Shown here: one piece after another, positions 22,553-32,678 of the stretch | Layout of the letters: each line of letters starts with the position of its first letter | How positions within the stretch are numbered: position 1 is the stretch's first letter | Source of the DNA: Thermohalobaculum xanthum | GTDB lineage: Bacteria; Pseudomonadota; Alphaproteobacteria; Rhodobacterales; Rhodobacteraceae | Assembly (NCBI RefSeq): GCF_016623495.1 | Contig: NZ_JAEHHL010000009.1 | Span: 124,001 to 188,000, forward strand | Direction of reading: 5' to 3' | DNA: 64,000 nucleotides | Program-made: the position numbers and the translations under genes | Notes under the pieces: generated by a model | Database searches by the model: none | Seen by the model: only the letters and a program-made list of their open reading frames with translations | Told to the model about the DNA's origin: nothing

Positions 22553-23709
22553 GCGCGGCGGACTGGCGGGCAGGCGGCTTCGGCGTCTATGTCCACTGGC
22601 CGTTCTGCCTGGCCAAGTGCCCCTATTGCGACTTCAACAGCCATGTCGCGCGGGTCATCGACCAGGACGCTTGGGCCGATGCACTGGTGGCCGAGATGCG
22701 CCACATGCGGGCGCTGACCGGCGCGCGGCGGGCCGGAACCATGTTCTTCGGCGGCGGCACGCCCAGCCTGATGGCGCCACGGACGGTGGCGCGCCTGATC
22801 GAGGAGGCCGACCGGCTCTGGGGCCTCGCCGAGGGTGCCGAGATCACGCTCGAGGCCAACCCCACCTCGGTCGAGGCGGCCAAGTTCCAAGGCTATGCCG
22901 CGGCGGGCGTGAACCGCGTCTCGATGGGCGTGCAGGCACTCGACGACGCGGACCTCAAGGCGCTGGGCCGGATGCACAGCGTGGCCGAGGCGCGCGCCGC
23001 CTTCGACATCGCGCGCGCCGCCTTCCGCCGCGTGAGCTTCGATCTCATCTATGCCCGCATGGGCCAGACCCCGGAAGCATGGGAGGCCGAGCTGCGCGCG
23101 GCGATCGGCATGGCGATCGATCACCTGTCGCTCTACCAGCTAACCATCGAGGAAGGGACGCGATTCTTCGACCTCCACCGGCGCGGGCGGCTCAGCGTGC
23201 CCGAGGACGCCGTGGCGGCCGAAATGTACGCGATCACCCAGAGCCTGGCGGCCGAGGCGGGGATGCCGGCCTATGAGGTCTCGAACCACGCGGCCCCGGG
23301 TACCGAGAGCCGGCACAACCTGGTCTACTGGCGTTCGGGCGACTATGCCGGCATCGGCCCCGGGGCGCATGGCCGGGTCACGCGCGCCGACGGTCTGCGC
23401 CTCGCCACCGCGACCGAGCGCGCGCCCGGCGCCTGGATGGCGGCCGTGGCCTGCAGCGGGCACGCGCTGGTCGAGCAGACGCCACTGAGCGCGGCCGAGC
23501 ATGGAGACGAAATGGTGCTGATGGGCCTGCGCCTTGCCGAGGGCATCTCGCTGGCGCGTTATGCCGCTGTCGCGGGCCGCCCGCTCGATGCCGCGCGGAT
23601 CTCGGCAATGGAGGCCGAGGGTCTGGTCGAGCGGCGCGGCGAGCGCCTTGTCGCGACGCCGGCGGGCCGGCTGGTGCTCGACCGGCTTCTGGGCGAGCTT
23701 CTGGCCTGA
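22519..23709 (+). CDS. hemW: Radical SAM family heme chaperone HemW
   Basis: A 396-residue radical SAM protein. The 4Fe-4S/SAM cysteines are C30-x3-C34-x2-C37 in PFCLAKCPYCDFNSH, and TMFFGGGTPSLM and GVNRVSMGVQALDD are the other core motifs. The ending with a winged-helix segment (LVERRGERLVATPAGRLVLDRLL) and the length identify HemW rather than the coproporphyrinogen dehydrogenase HemN. HemW binds heme and is thought to insert it into respiratory enzymes. The start at 22519 overlaps the small upstream gene by 34 bp. Confidence 0.94.
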   Translation: MGDLGASRAELSAADWRAGGFGVYVHWPFCLAKCPYCDFNSHVARVIDQDAWADALVAEMRHMRALTGARRAGTMFFGGGTPSLMAPRTVARLIEEADRLWGLAEGAEITLEANPTSVEAAKFQGYAAAGVNRVSMGVQALDDADLKALGRMHSVAEARAAFDIARAAFRRVSFDLIYARMGQTPEAWEAELRAAIGMAIDHLSLYQLTIEEGTRFFDLHRRGRLSVPEDAVAAEMYAITQSLAAEAGMPAYEVSNHAAPGTESRHNLVYWRSGDYAGIGPGAHGRVTRADGLRLATATERAPGAWMAAVACSGHALVEQTPLSAAEHGDEMVLMGLRLAEGISLARYAAVAGRPLDAARISAMEAEGLVERRGERLVATPAGRLVLDRLLGELLA

Positions 23710-23756
23710 GCGCGGCCGCCGCCCTATCTAGGGACGAGCGGCGCTGGGAGGGCGCG

Positions 23757-24146
23757 ATGCGGATGATCTGGACAATCGCAGGGTGTCTTGCGCTGGTGGC
23801 GGGTGTCATCGGCGCCTTCCTGCCGATCCTGCCGACCGTGCCGTTCATGCTGCTGGCGGCGTTCTGCTTCGCGCGGGGCTCGGCGCGGTTCCACGACTGG
23901 CTGGTCAACCGCTCGCGCTTCGGGCCCGCCATCCGCGACTGGCAGAAACGCGGCGCGATCGGCCGCCGCGCCAAGCGCGCGGCGATGGTGGCGCTCCTGT
24001 TCAGCGTCCTGCTGTCGCTGGCGCTGGGGTTCCCGCACGCGGTGATCGCGGTGCAGGGCGTCGTGATGGCAGGGGTCGCGGTCTTCATCATGACCCGCCC
24101 GGACGGCGAGCCGTCGCAACCCGGCATCCGCGACGGCGAGCGCTGA
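23757..24146 (+). CDS. YbaN family (DUF454) inner-membrane protein
   Basis: A 129-residue membrane protein. It starts MIWTIAGCLALVAGVIGAFLPILPTVPFMLLAAFCFARGS, the proline-rich first helix hairpin diagnostic of DUF454, then has the soluble loop HDWLVNRSRFGPAIRDWQ and two further helices. The function of the family is unknown. It follows hemW by about 50 bp in the same direction and ends close to the convergent NYN-domain gene. Confidence 0.9.
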   Translation: MRMIWTIAGCLALVAGVIGAFLPILPTVPFMLLAAFCFARGSARFHDWLVNRSRFGPAIRDWQKRGAIGRRAKRAAMVALLFSVLLSLALGFPHAVIAVQGVVMAGVAVFIMTRPDGEPSQPGIRDGER

Positions 24147-24163
24147 GCGCCGGCTGCCGCCCG

Positions 24164-24859
24164 CTAGGCCTTGCGGCGCAGCGTCTGGGCCGAGACGCCT
24201 CCCCCCTTGGGGTCATCGAGGATTTCGTACCCCCCGAGTTTCTTGATGAGTTCCTTGAAGGTCTTGACCCCGAGCCTCCCCTTGTAGTTGCCATCGAATG
24301 CACGCGATAGCGCTTGCCCGATGACTTGTGGCCTGCCTTCCCCGGCCTTGTTCAGGTGTCCCTCGATGATCCGACGCGCCTTGTCGGTGTCGTTCTCCTT
24401 GGCTGCGGCCTTCGTCGTGGCTGAAGGAGCGCCATTCTCGGGGAAGGCGACGAAGGCGGAGACCGCCTCGCGAAAGGCCGCGGGGGTGTTGGCCTTGCCG
24501 TAGCCGATCACCTCGACGCCGGATTCGGCGATGCCGCGGGCGATGGTCGCGAAATCGCTGTCGGACGAGACCAGCGCGATCACCTCGACCGTGCCGCGCT
24601 CGGCCAGGCGGATGCCGATCTGGGCGAGCATCAGGTCAGCGGTGTCCTTGGTCGCGCGCGCGCCCGAGAACGCGACCTCGGCCGAGAAGCCGAGATCGGT
24701 CAGGACCTTCTCGCGCCCCTTGATCGAGGTGAGTCGCCCGACGGCCCGGCGGATCACGACGCGGCCGCGGCCGCGTGCATCCTCGACGGCGAAGCGGATA
24801 TGCGCGGGCTCGACATTGTCGGCGTCGATCAGGATCGCGATTCGGGGGGTATCGGTCAT
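24164..24859 (-). CDS. NYN domain protein with C-terminal OST-HTH/LOTUS domain (DUF88)
   Basis: A 231-residue protein. The N-terminal NYN (PIN-like) nuclease domain, about residues 1-145, keeps the acidic metal-binding residues: [10 protein letters not shown] (Asp12, Asp14), [10 protein letters not shown] and [14 protein letters not shown]. The C-terminal part (about 160-231, [14 protein letters not shown] and [18 protein letters not shown]) looks like an OST-HTH/LOTUS RNA-binding domain. The combination suggests an RNase with its own RNA-binding module. Its start overlaps the end of mutS by 4 bp (ATGA), so it is co-transcribed with that gene. Confidence 0.87.
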   Translation of the reverse strand: MTDTPRIAILIDADNVEPAHIRFAVEDARGRGRVVIRRAVGRLTSIKGREKVLTDLGFSAEVAFSGARATKDTADLMLAQIGIRLAERGTVEVIALVSSDSDFATIARGIAESGVEVIGYGKANTPAAFREAVSAFVAFPENGAPSATTKAAAKENDTDKARRIIEGHLNKAGEGRPQVIGQALSRAFDGNYKGRLGVKTFKELIKKLGGYEILDDPKGGGVSAQTLRRKA

Positions 24860-27538
24860 GGGTCCTCCGTCAGCATGGCGCGCAGCTCGTAGATTGCCTC
24901 GAGCGCCTCGCGCGGCGTCAGTTCGTCGGGGTGGATCCCGGCCAGGCGCGCCTCGAGCGCCGAGGCCTTTGGCGCGGGTCGCGGCGCAGGCTGCGGCCGG
25001 GCCTGGAAGAGCGGCAGCGCCTCGACGAGGTCGGCCGGCGAGCCCTCGCGCTCCTGCGTCTCGAGCTTCTCGAGGATCTCGCGCGCCCGGGTGGTAACGG
25101 CCTCGGGCAGGCCGGCGAGGCGCGCCACCTGCACGCCGTAGGAGCGGTCGGCGGCGCCGGGCCGGACCTCGTGCAGGAACACCACGTCGCCTTCCCACTC
25201 GCGCACCGCGACGGTGGCGGTCGAGAGCCGGTCGAGCCGCTCGGCGAGCCCGGTCAGCTCGTGGTAATGGGTGGCGAAGAGGCCGCGGCAGCGGTTCGCC
25301 TCGTGCAGGTGTTCGAGCACCGCCCAGGCGATCGAGAGCCCGTCCCAAGTCGCGGTGCCGCGCCCGATCTCGTCGAGTATGACCAGCGCGCCGGGGCCCG
25401 CCTGGTTGAGAATCGCCGCGGTCTCGACCATCTCGACCATGAAGGTCGAGCGCCCGCGCGCGAGGTCGTCGGCCGCGCCCACGCGGCTGAACAGCTGGTC
25501 GACGACGCCGATCTCGGCCTCGTCAGCGGGGACGAAAAGCCCCGCCTGCGCCAGCACCGCGATCAGGGCGTTCTGGCGCAGGAAGGTCGACTTGCCCGCC
25601 ATGTTGGGCCCCGTCAGCAGCCAGATCGGTGCGGGCCCGCCGGCTCCGGCGGAGAGGTCGCAGTCATTGGCGACGAAGGGCCCCGCGCCCTGCCGGCGCA
25701 GCGCCTGCTCGACCACCGGATGGCGCCCGCCGCGGATGCGGAAGGCGCGCGAATCGTCGACATGCGGGCGCGTCCAGCGCTCCTCGACCGCGAGCCGGGC
25801 GGCCGAGGCCGCGACGTCGAGCTCGGCCAGCGCGCGCGGCCTCGCCCACCGGGCCCTGGGCCGCCAGCACGGCGTCGCGCAACTCGCCGAAGATGCGCTT
25901 TTCGATCTCGAGCGCGCGGTTGCCGGCGTTGAGGATCCGGTTCTCGAGGTCCGAGAGCTCGACCGTGGTGAAGCGCACGGCATTGGCCAGGGTCTGGCGG
26001 TGGATGAAGCGGTCCTTGCGCTCGAACATCGCCTCGGCGTGGCGCGCGGTGGTCTCGATGTAATAGCCCAGCACGTTGTTGTGCCGGATCTTGAGGCTGT
26101 CGATCCCCGTCTCGGCGGCGTAGTCGGCCTGCATGCCCGCGATGACGCCGCGGCCCTCGTCGCGCAGGCGGCGCGCGGCGTCGAGATCGGCGTCGTGGCA
26201 GCGCGCCACGAACCCGCCGTCGCGGGTCATGAGCGGCGGCTCGGCCACCAGCGCGGCGTCGAGCAGCGCGATCAGCTCGTCATGACCGTCGAGGCGTTCC
26301 GCCGCCGCCGCGACCAGGGCCGGCGGATCCGCGTCGGCGAGCGCCGCGCCGATCGCCGCGCCCTGCGCGAGACCCGCCCGGATCGCCGCCAGGTCGCGCG
26401 GCCCGCCGCGGTCGAGAGCGAGGCGGGCGAGCGCGCGCTCGATCTCGGGCACGCGGCCCAGGGCGTCGCCCAGCGCATCGGCACGGGCACGGTTCTCCGC
26501 GAGCCACTCGACCGCGTCGTGGCGTGCGCGAATCGCGGCGACATCGGTCAGGGGCGCGGCGATGCGCGCAGCCAGCAGCCGCGCCCCGCCGCCCGTGCGG
26601 GTGCGGTCGATCGCCGAGAGCAGCGTGGCCTCGCGGCCGCCCGCGAGCGCCTGGGTGAGCTCGAGATTGCGCCGCGTCGCGGCATCGATGCGCATCACCC
26701 CGCCCGAGGATTCGCGCACCGGCGGGCGCAGCAGCGGCAGTCGGCCCTTCTGGGTGAGATCGAGATAATCGACCAGCGCGCCCAGGGCCGACAGGTCGGC
26801 GCGCCCGAAGCTGCCGAATCCGTCCAGCCCGGCCACGCCGAAGAGGCGACAGAGCCGGGCCTCGCCGGCGGTCGAATCGAAGCTCGCGGGGCCGAGCGGC
26901 GTGACCACCGCGCCGCTTTCCTCGACCTGGGGCACGAGCCCGGTGTCCTCGGTCGCGCGCTCGGCGATCAGCACCTCGCGCGGCGCGACGCGCGCGAGCA
27001 TCGGGCCCAGCGCCGCGCGCGCGCACCCCGCGACCCGCAACTCGCCGGTCGAGACATCGGCCCAGGCGAGCGCGCCCTCGCCCCTGATCTCGGTCCAGGC
27101 CGCGAGGAAATTGTTGCGCCGCGCGTCCAGCAGCGTGTCCTCGGTGATCGTGCCGGGGGTGACGAGGCGGATGACATCGCGCCGCACCACGGCCTTGGAG
27201 CCGCGCTTCTTGGCCTCGGCGGGATCTTCCATCTGCTCGGCGATGGCGACGCGAAAACCCTTGCGGATCAGGGTCAGAAGATAGCTCTCCGCTGCGTGGA
27301 CCGGCACGCCGCACATCTGGATGTCCTGCCCCAGATGCTTGCCGCGCTTGGTCAGCGCGATGTCGAGCGCGGCCGCCGCCGCCACCGCGTCGTCGAAGAA
27401 CAGCTCGTAGAAATCGCCCATGCGGTAGAACAGCAGGGCGTCGCTGTGCGCGGCCTTGATCTCGAGATACTGCGCCATCATCGGCGTGACGGCGCCGGTG
27501 CTCTCGCCCGATTCGTCGATGACCTTGCCCTCGCTCAT
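24856..27538 (-). pseudogene. mutS: DNA mismatch repair ATPase MutS, interrupted by a -2 frameshift
   Basis: MutS recognises mismatches and recruits MutL. The first frame, from the ATG at 27538, encodes the mismatch-binding domain (DALLFYRMGDFYELFFDDA with the Phe-x-Glu motif) and the connector and lever domains, as far as [20 protein letters not shown]. The expected continuation [16 protein letters not shown] is in another frame. That frame then holds the complete ATPase (Walker [10 protein letters not shown], Walker [17 protein letters not shown]) through to the stop at 24856. The frames join in a GC-dinucleotide run at about 25830-25838 that is two bases short of keeping phase. As written, translation would stop at 25664 and lose the ATPase. 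The rest looks undamaged, so the lesion is recent or a sequencing error. Confidence 0.9.
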
Positions 27539-27631
27539 GCGTCCTCGCCCGCCGGTGCGTCGCACCACCGCCCGAGGTCGATAGCATGCCCGATGCACCG
27601 ACCGGAAGCGCGCCAGCCCGTACGAGCCAAA

Positions 27632-27662
27632 TTCCACTTAATGGAAAACGGCCCGTTTTTCC
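27632..27662. promoter_or_regulatory. Pair of inverted repeats in the mutS-gntR intergenic region
   Basis: TTCCA-N5-TGGAA (27632-27646) is followed immediately by a second near-palindrome, GGAAAACGG with CCGTTTTTCC (27643-27662). They lie 50-80 bp upstream of the GntR-type operator and could bind a second regulator. They are AT-rich compared with the surroundings. Confidence 0.35.
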
Positions 27663-27711
27663 GCGGGTGGTCTCTGGCATCCCAAAAACGGGATTGCACG
27701 TCGTTGGTTCA

Positions 27712-27721
27712 TGGTATACCA
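27712..27721. promoter_or_regulatory. GntR-type operator in front of gntR-oxc
   Basis: The palindrome TGGTATACCA has the TGGT-AT-ACCA form typical of FCD-type GntR regulators and covers a -10-like TATACC (27715-27720). TTGCAC (27694-27699) is a possible -35 box at a short 15-nt spacing. The identical core recurs upstream of tctC at 35316-35325. Confidence 0.65.
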
Positions 27722-27790
27722 GATAGCCGAAGCGCGGGAAGCGCGGCGGGCAAAACGGCCAAGAAGACCGTGGCCCGGTTGGGAGGAACG

Positions 27791-28534
27791 ATGGGCAACC
27801 AACTCGAACTGAAGCCGGTAAATGGCTCCTTTTCGCTGAAGGAGCACATCTACGACGTCCTGAAGACGTCGATCATGAACCTCGACATCTATGACGAGGG
27901 CACCAACCTGCGGATGGACGAGCGCACCCTCGCCGAGCAGCTGGGCATCAGCCGCACGCCGATTCGCGAGGCGATCATGCGGCTCGAGCAGGAGGGCTTC
28001 GTCGACATCCAGCCCCGCCGCGGCGTCTTCATCAAGCGCAAGAGCCTCGACGAGATCCTCGAGATGATCGTCGTCTGGGCCGCGCTCGAGAGCATGGCGG
28101 CGCGGCTGGCCTGCCAGTACGCCACCGCGGAGGAGATCTCGGAATTGCGGCGCCTTGGCACGAAATACACCAAGGACCGCGCCAAGGCCGAGATGAGCGA
28201 ATATTCCGAGGCGAACATCGAGTTCCACCTCTTCGTCCTGCGCCTGTCGAAGACCAAGATGATCGAGACGATCGCGCAGGGCCTGTTCACCCATCTCAAG
28301 GCCGTCCGCCGCAAGGCGCTGCGCGACACCAGCCGGGCCGACCGCTCGGTGGTGGATCACATGCACATCATCGAGGCGATCGAGGCGCGCGACGCCGACC
28401 TCGCCGGCGAGCTGGTGCGCGAGCACACCATGCGGCTCCACGCCTACATCCGGCGCAGCTGGAGATACATCGTCGGCGATGCGATCGCCGACCAGTCCCC
28501 GACAACTCTTACCGAGACCACGCAGGAGAGCTGA
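27791..28534 (+). CDS. GntR family (FCD domain) transcriptional regulator of the oxalate cluster
   Basis: A 247-residue regulator. The N-terminal winged helix (about 18-78) contains the GntR signature [42 protein letters not shown]. The FCD effector domain (about 85-225) has the metal/acid-binding pattern with Asn-x-x-Phe-His ([10 protein letters not shown]) and a late His (DHMHIIEAI). It is only 4 bp upstream of oxc, so it is part of the operon it probably controls. The TGGTATACCA site overlapping its promoter suggests autoregulation. The inducer is probably oxalate or a CoA derivative (inference). Confidence 0.9.
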   Translation: MGNQLELKPVNGSFSLKEHIYDVLKTSIMNLDIYDEGTNLRMDERTLAEQLGISRTPIREAIMRLEQEGFVDIQPRRGVFIKRKSLDEILEMIVVWAALESMAARLACQYATAEEISELRRLGTKYTKDRAKAEMSEYSEANIEFHLFVLRLSKTKMIETIAQGLFTHLKAVRRKALRDTSRADRSVVDHMHIIEAIEARDADLAGELVREHTMRLHAYIRRSWRYIVGDAIADQSPTTLTETTQES

Positions 28535-28538
28535 GATT

Positions 28539-30296
28539 ATGGCCGTCGCCTCGCAGACCGCATCCGATCCGAAGGTAACGACCCCGGCAAACGACGAAGC
28601 CGTCCATGACCTGACCGACGGCTTTCACCTGATCCTCGACGCGCTGAAGCTGAACGGAATCAACACGCTCTACAATGTGCCCGGGATTCCGATCACCGAC
28701 CTGATGCGCATGGCGCAGGCCTCGGGCATGCGCGTGATCTCGTTCCGCCACGAACAGCATGCGGGCTATGCCGCTTCGGTGGCGGGCTTCCTGACCAAGA
28801 AGCCGGGCGTGTGCGTCACCGTCTCGGCGCCGGGCTTCCTCAACGGCCTCACGGCGCTGGCCAACGCCACCACCAACTGCTGGCCGATGATCCTGATCTC
28901 GGGCTCGTCCGAGCGCGAGATCGTCGACCTCCAGCAGGGCGACTACGAGGAGATGGACCAGCTGGCCATCGCCCGGCCCCACGCCAAGGCCGCCTATCGC
29001 ATCCTGCATGCCGAGGACATCGGCATCGGCGTGGCGCGCGCCATCCGCGCCGCCGTCTCGGGCCGCCCGGGCGGGGTCTATCTCGACATCCCGGCCGCGC
29101 TGATGGGCCAGACGATGAACGCGCTCGAGGGCCAGAAGTCGCTGGTCGAGGTGATCGATCCCGCGCCCGCCCAGTTGCCGGCGCCCAATGCGGTCGCGCG
29201 TGCGATCGAGGTGCTCAAGGGCGCGAAGAAGCCGCTGATCATTCTGGGCAAGGGCGCGGCCTACGCCCAGTGCGACGACGTGATCCGCGACTTCGTCGAG
29301 AAGTCGGGCATCCCCTACCTGCCGATGTCGATGGCCAAGGGCCTGCTGCCCGACACGCATCCGCAGTCGGCCGGCGCCGCGCGCTCGATGGTGCTGAAGG
29401 AGGCGGATGTCGTCGTGATGATCGGCGCCCGCCTCAACTGGCTGCTCAGCCACGGCAAGGGCAAGACCTGGGGCACCGCGCCGAAGCAGTTCGTTCAGAT
29501 CGACATCGAGCCGAAGGAGATGGACTCGAACGTCGAGATCGCCGCGCCGCTGGTCGGCGACGTCGGATCCTGCGTCGGCGCGCTGCTCGATGCGATGGGC
29601 CCCGGCTGGCAGGCGCCGCCCGCCGAATGGACCGGTGCCATCCGCGAGAAGGTCGAGGGCAACGTCGCCAAGATGGCGACCAAGCTGCGCAACAACAACG
29701 TGCCGATGGACTATCACAGCGCCCTTGGCCAGTTGAAGGACATCTTCCGCGAGCGCCCGGACACGATCCTGGTGAACGAGGGCGCCAACACGCTCGATTT
29801 CGCCCGCTCGATCATCGACATGCACAAGCCGCGCAAGCGCATCGACGTCGGCACCTGGGGCGTGATGGGCATCGGCATGGGGTCGGCGGTCGCCGCCGCG
29901 GTCGAGACCGGCCATCCGGTCGTCGCGGTCGAGGGCGACAGTGCCTTCGGGTTCTGCGGCATGGAGGTCGAGACGATCTGCCGCTACAACCTGCCGGTCT
30001 GCATCGTCGTGTTCAACAACAACGGCATCTATCGCGGCAGCGAGCAGAACCCGCTGGGCGGCAGCGATCCCGCGCCGCTCGTCTTCGTCAAGGACTCGCG
30101 CTACGAGAAGATGATGGAGGCCTTCGGCGGCGTCGGCGTCTACGTGACCACGCCTGACGAGCTGGGCAGCGCCGTGCGCGCGGCGCTCGACTCGGGCAAG
30201 CCGACCCTGATCAACGCCATCATTGCCGAGGATGCGGGCACCGAGAGCGGCCGCATCGGCAACCTCAACCCGCAGAGCGTGCTGAGCAAGAAGTGA
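28539..30296 (+). CDS. oxc: Oxalyl-CoA decarboxylase
   Basis: A 585-residue thiamine-diphosphate enzyme that converts oxalyl-CoA to formyl-CoA and CO2. The sequence closely parallels Oxalobacter Oxc: [20 protein letters not shown] with the cofactor Glu72, [33 protein letters not shown] and [17 protein letters not shown]. The TPP/Mg motif begins [11 protein letters not shown] and runs to about residue 495. The length is that of the family plus about 15 N-terminal residues. The neighbouring frc gene makes the oxalate assignment firm, against the related 2-hydroxyacyl-CoA lyase. Confidence 0.97.
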   Translation: MAVASQTASDPKVTTPANDEAVHDLTDGFHLILDALKLNGINTLYNVPGIPITDLMRMAQASGMRVISFRHEQHAGYAASVAGFLTKKPGVCVTVSAPGFLNGLTALANATTNCWPMILISGSSEREIVDLQQGDYEEMDQLAIARPHAKAAYRILHAEDIGIGVARAIRAAVSGRPGGVYLDIPAALMGQTMNALEGQKSLVEVIDPAPAQLPAPNAVARAIEVLKGAKKPLIILGKGAAYAQCDDVIRDFVEKSGIPYLPMSMAKGLLPDTHPQSAGAARSMVLKEADVVVMIGARLNWLLSHGKGKTWGTAPKQFVQIDIEPKEMDSNVEIAAPLVGDVGSCVGALLDAMGPGWQAPPAEWTGAIREKVEGNVAKMATKLRNNNVPMDYHSALGQLKDIFRERPDTILVNEGANTLDFARSIIDMHKPRKRIDVGTWGVMGIGMGSAVAAAVETGHPVVAVEGDSAFGFCGMEVETICRYNLPVCIVVFNNNGIYRGSEQNPLGGSDPAPLVFVKDSRYEKMMEAFGGVGVYVTTPDELGSAVRAALDSGKPTLINAIIAEDAGTESGRIGNLNPQSVLSKK

Positions 30297-30336
30297 TCGG
30301 CCCGCACCCAGCATTCAAGGAAAACGAGAGGACGGC

Positions 30337-31608
30337 ATGAAAGCTCTCGACGGAATCAAGATTCTCGACTTCACCCATGTCCAGTCGGGGCCGACCTGCA
30401 CCCAGCTCCTGGCCTGGTTCGGCGCGGACGTGATCAAGGTCGAGCGCCCCGGCGTGGGCGACGCGACGCGCAAGCAGCTGGTGGACGTGCCGGGGGCGGA
30501 CAGCCTCTACTTCACGATGCTGAACCACAACAAGCGCTCGATCGAGCTCAACCCCAAGACCCCGAAGGGCAAGGAAATCCTGACCCGGCTGGTCAAGGAA
30601 TGCGACGTGCTGGTCGAGAACTTCGCCCCGGGCGCGCTCGACCGCATGGGCTTCTCCTGGGAGCGGATCCAGGAGATCAACCCGCGCATGATCATGGCCT
30701 CGGTCAAGGGCTTCGGCCCGGGCAAGTACGAGGACTGCAAGGTCTACGAGAACGTGGCGCAGTGCGCCGGCGGCTCGGCCTCGACCACCGGCTTCCTCGA
30801 CGGCCCGCCGCTGGTCACGGGCGCGCAGATCGGCGACTCGGGAACGGGCCTCCACCTTGCGCTGGGCATCGTCACCGCGCTCTTCCAGCGCGAGCGCTCG
30901 GGCCGCGGCCAGAAGGTGCTGGCACCGATGCAGGACGGCGTGCTCAACCTGTGCCGCGTCAAGCTTCGCGACCAGCAGCGCCTCGAGAAGGGGCCGCTGA
31001 CCGAGTACTCGCAGTACGGCGAGGGCATCCCCTTCGGCGAGGCGACGCCGCGCGCGGGCAACGACTCGGGTGGCGGCCAGCCCGGCCGGATCCTCAAGTG
31101 CAAGGGCTGGGAGACCGACCCGAACGCCTACACCTACTTCATCACCCAGGCGGCCGTCTGGGAGAAGGTCTGCGACGTCATCGGCAAGCCGGAGTGGAAG
31201 GAGGACCCCGAGTTCGCCACCCCGAAGGCGCGGCTGCCGAAGCTCAACCTGATCTTCGACACGATCGAGCAGTGGACCATGACCAAGACCAAGTTCGAGG
31301 TGATGGACATCTGCAACCCGCTCGACATTCCCGTGGGCCCGATCCTGTCGATGAAGGAGATCGCCGAGGACGAGGGCCTGCGCGCCACCGGCACGATCGT
31401 CGAGGTCGAGCACCCGGAGCGCGGCGCCTACCTGACCGTCGGCTGCCCGATCAAGTTCTCGGACTGCGATGTCGAGGTGACGCGCTCGCCGCTGCTGGGC
31501 GAGCACACCTCCGAGATCCTGCGCGACGTGCTTGGCTACTCGGACGACGAGATCCACGAGATCGCGGGTTCGGGCGCCATCGGCGAGCTTCCCAAGGCGG
31601 CCGAGTAA
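30337..31608 (+). CDS. frc: Formyl-CoA:oxalate CoA-transferase
   Basis: A 423-residue class III CoA-transferase that moves CoA from formyl-CoA to oxalate, giving oxalyl-CoA for Oxc and free formate. It begins [35 protein letters not shown] and keeps the catalytic Asp at 167 in [13 protein letters not shown]. The segment [24 protein letters not shown] and the long lid region [24 protein letters not shown] match Oxalobacter Frc in order and spacing. It follows oxc by 40 bp. Together they form the catalytic cycle of oxalate breakdown. Confidence 0.97.
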   Translation: MKALDGIKILDFTHVQSGPTCTQLLAWFGADVIKVERPGVGDATRKQLVDVPGADSLYFTMLNHNKRSIELNPKTPKGKEILTRLVKECDVLVENFAPGALDRMGFSWERIQEINPRMIMASVKGFGPGKYEDCKVYENVAQCAGGSASTTGFLDGPPLVTGAQIGDSGTGLHLALGIVTALFQRERSGRGQKVLAPMQDGVLNLCRVKLRDQQRLEKGPLTEYSQYGEGIPFGEATPRAGNDSGGGQPGRILKCKGWETDPNAYTYFITQAAVWEKVCDVIGKPEWKEDPEFATPKARLPKLNLIFDTIEQWTMTKTKFEVMDICNPLDIPVGPILSMKEIAEDEGLRATGTIVEVEHPERGAYLTVGCPIKFSDCDVEVTRSPLLGEHTSEILRDVLGYSDDEIHEIAGSGAIGELPKAAE

Positions 31609-31631
31609 CGGCCCGCACAACCATGACCGCT

Positions 31632-31649
31632 CCTCCCCGCGAGGGGAGG
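31632..31649 (+). other. Stable GCGA-tetraloop hairpin between frc and the formyltransferase gene
   Basis: A 7-bp stem (CCTCCCC with GGGGAGG) closed by a GCGA tetraloop lies in the 115-bp gap. There is no T tract, so it is more likely an mRNA-stability or processing element than a terminator. It could set different transcript levels for the two halves of the operon. Confidence 0.45.
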
Positions 31650-31723
31650 CCACGATCAGCGACGCCTGCCGGGCCCTCGGATCCCGCCGCCGCGTCGCGA
31701 CAGACGAGAGACAGGGGAAAACC

Positions 31724-32641
31724 ATGCGCCTCATCGTGAACGGACAGCAGGCCTTCGGCCGGGCGGCGCTCGAGAAGATCCTCGAGGCCGGCAAGGACGA
31801 GGTCGTGGGCGTCTACACAGCGCCCGACAAGGAAGGCAAGCCGATCGACCCGCTGAAGGAGGCCGCGCTCGAGCACGGGCTGCCGCTGTTCCAGCCCCCG
31901 AACTACAAGGACAAGGCGGTGCTCGACGAGATGCGCGGGCTCGACGCCGACCTGATGGTCATGGCCTACATGATCATCTTCGTGCCGGAAGAGGCGCGGA
32001 ACATCCCGCGGCACGGCTCGATCTGCTTCCACCCGTCGCTGCTGCCGCTGCACCGCGGCCCGTCGTCGATCAACTGGCCGATCATCTGGGGCTCGACCAA
32101 GACCGGCCTGAGCTGGTTCTTCCCCGATGACGGGCTTGACGAGGGCGACATCCTGCTGCAGCGCGAGGTCGAGATCGGCCCCGACGACACGCTGGGCGAC
32201 GTCTATTTCAAGAAGATCTTCCCACTCGGCATCGAGACCACGCTCGAGGCGATCGACCTGATCCGCGCCGGCAACCCGCCGCGCACGCCGCAGGACGAAT
32301 CGAAGGCGACCTACGAGAGCTGGTGCCGCAAGAAGGACGCCCAGATCGACTGGTCGAAGCCCGTGGCGGACGTCCACAACCTGATCCGCGGCTGCAATCC
32401 GCAGCCCGGCGCCTGGACCACGCTGGGCGAATCCGAGATCCAGGTCTTCGACGCGCGCCGGGCCGAGGGCAGCGGCACGCCCGGCGAGGTCGTGTCCGTA
32501 TCCGAGGATGGCGTAACCGTGCAGGCCTCGGGCGGCCGGATCGTCGTAAAACGCGTCCGCCCGGCGGGCGGGGCCAAGGTGGCCGCGGCCGAGTGGGCCG
32601 CCGAAGCCGGTCTGAACACCGGCGCCAAGCTCGGCGCCTGA
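31724..32641 (+). CDS. Formyltetrahydrofolate-binding formyltransferase/hydrolase (ALDH1L1 N-domain type)
   Basis: A 305-residue protein with the two-domain layout of the methionyl-tRNA formyltransferase superfamily. It resembles the N-terminal hydrolase domain of 10-formyl-THF dehydrogenase more than Fmt itself: [20 protein letters not shown], then [38 protein letters not shown], and a C-terminal OB-like part. The catalytic pair is His103 and Asp139, with the same spacing as His106/Asp142 of ALDH1L1. No aldehyde dehydrogenase domain follows. Beside fhs and oxc/frc it may hydrolyse 10-formyl-THF or exchange formyl groups between folate and CoA; the second role is speculation. Confidence 0.85.
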   Translation: MRLIVNGQQAFGRAALEKILEAGKDEVVGVYTAPDKEGKPIDPLKEAALEHGLPLFQPPNYKDKAVLDEMRGLDADLMVMAYMIIFVPEEARNIPRHGSICFHPSLLPLHRGPSSINWPIIWGSTKTGLSWFFPDDGLDEGDILLQREVEIGPDDTLGDVYFKKIFPLGIETTLEAIDLIRAGNPPRTPQDESKATYESWCRKKDAQIDWSKPVADVHNLIRGCNPQPGAWTTLGESEIQVFDARRAEGSGTPGEVVSVSEDGVTVQASGGRIVVKRVRPAGGAKVAAAEWAAEAGLNTGAKLGA

Positions 32642-32678
32642 GACATCGCGACCAGGGACAGAGGGGATCGCAAGAGTC

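Noticed and set aside
25271-28534. Very long plus-strand open frame (1087 codons) across mutS and gntR
   Set aside because: Only the last 248 codons are a gene (gntR). The rest is the antisense of mutS, kept open by high GC, with a low-complexity Arg/Ala/Gly translation.
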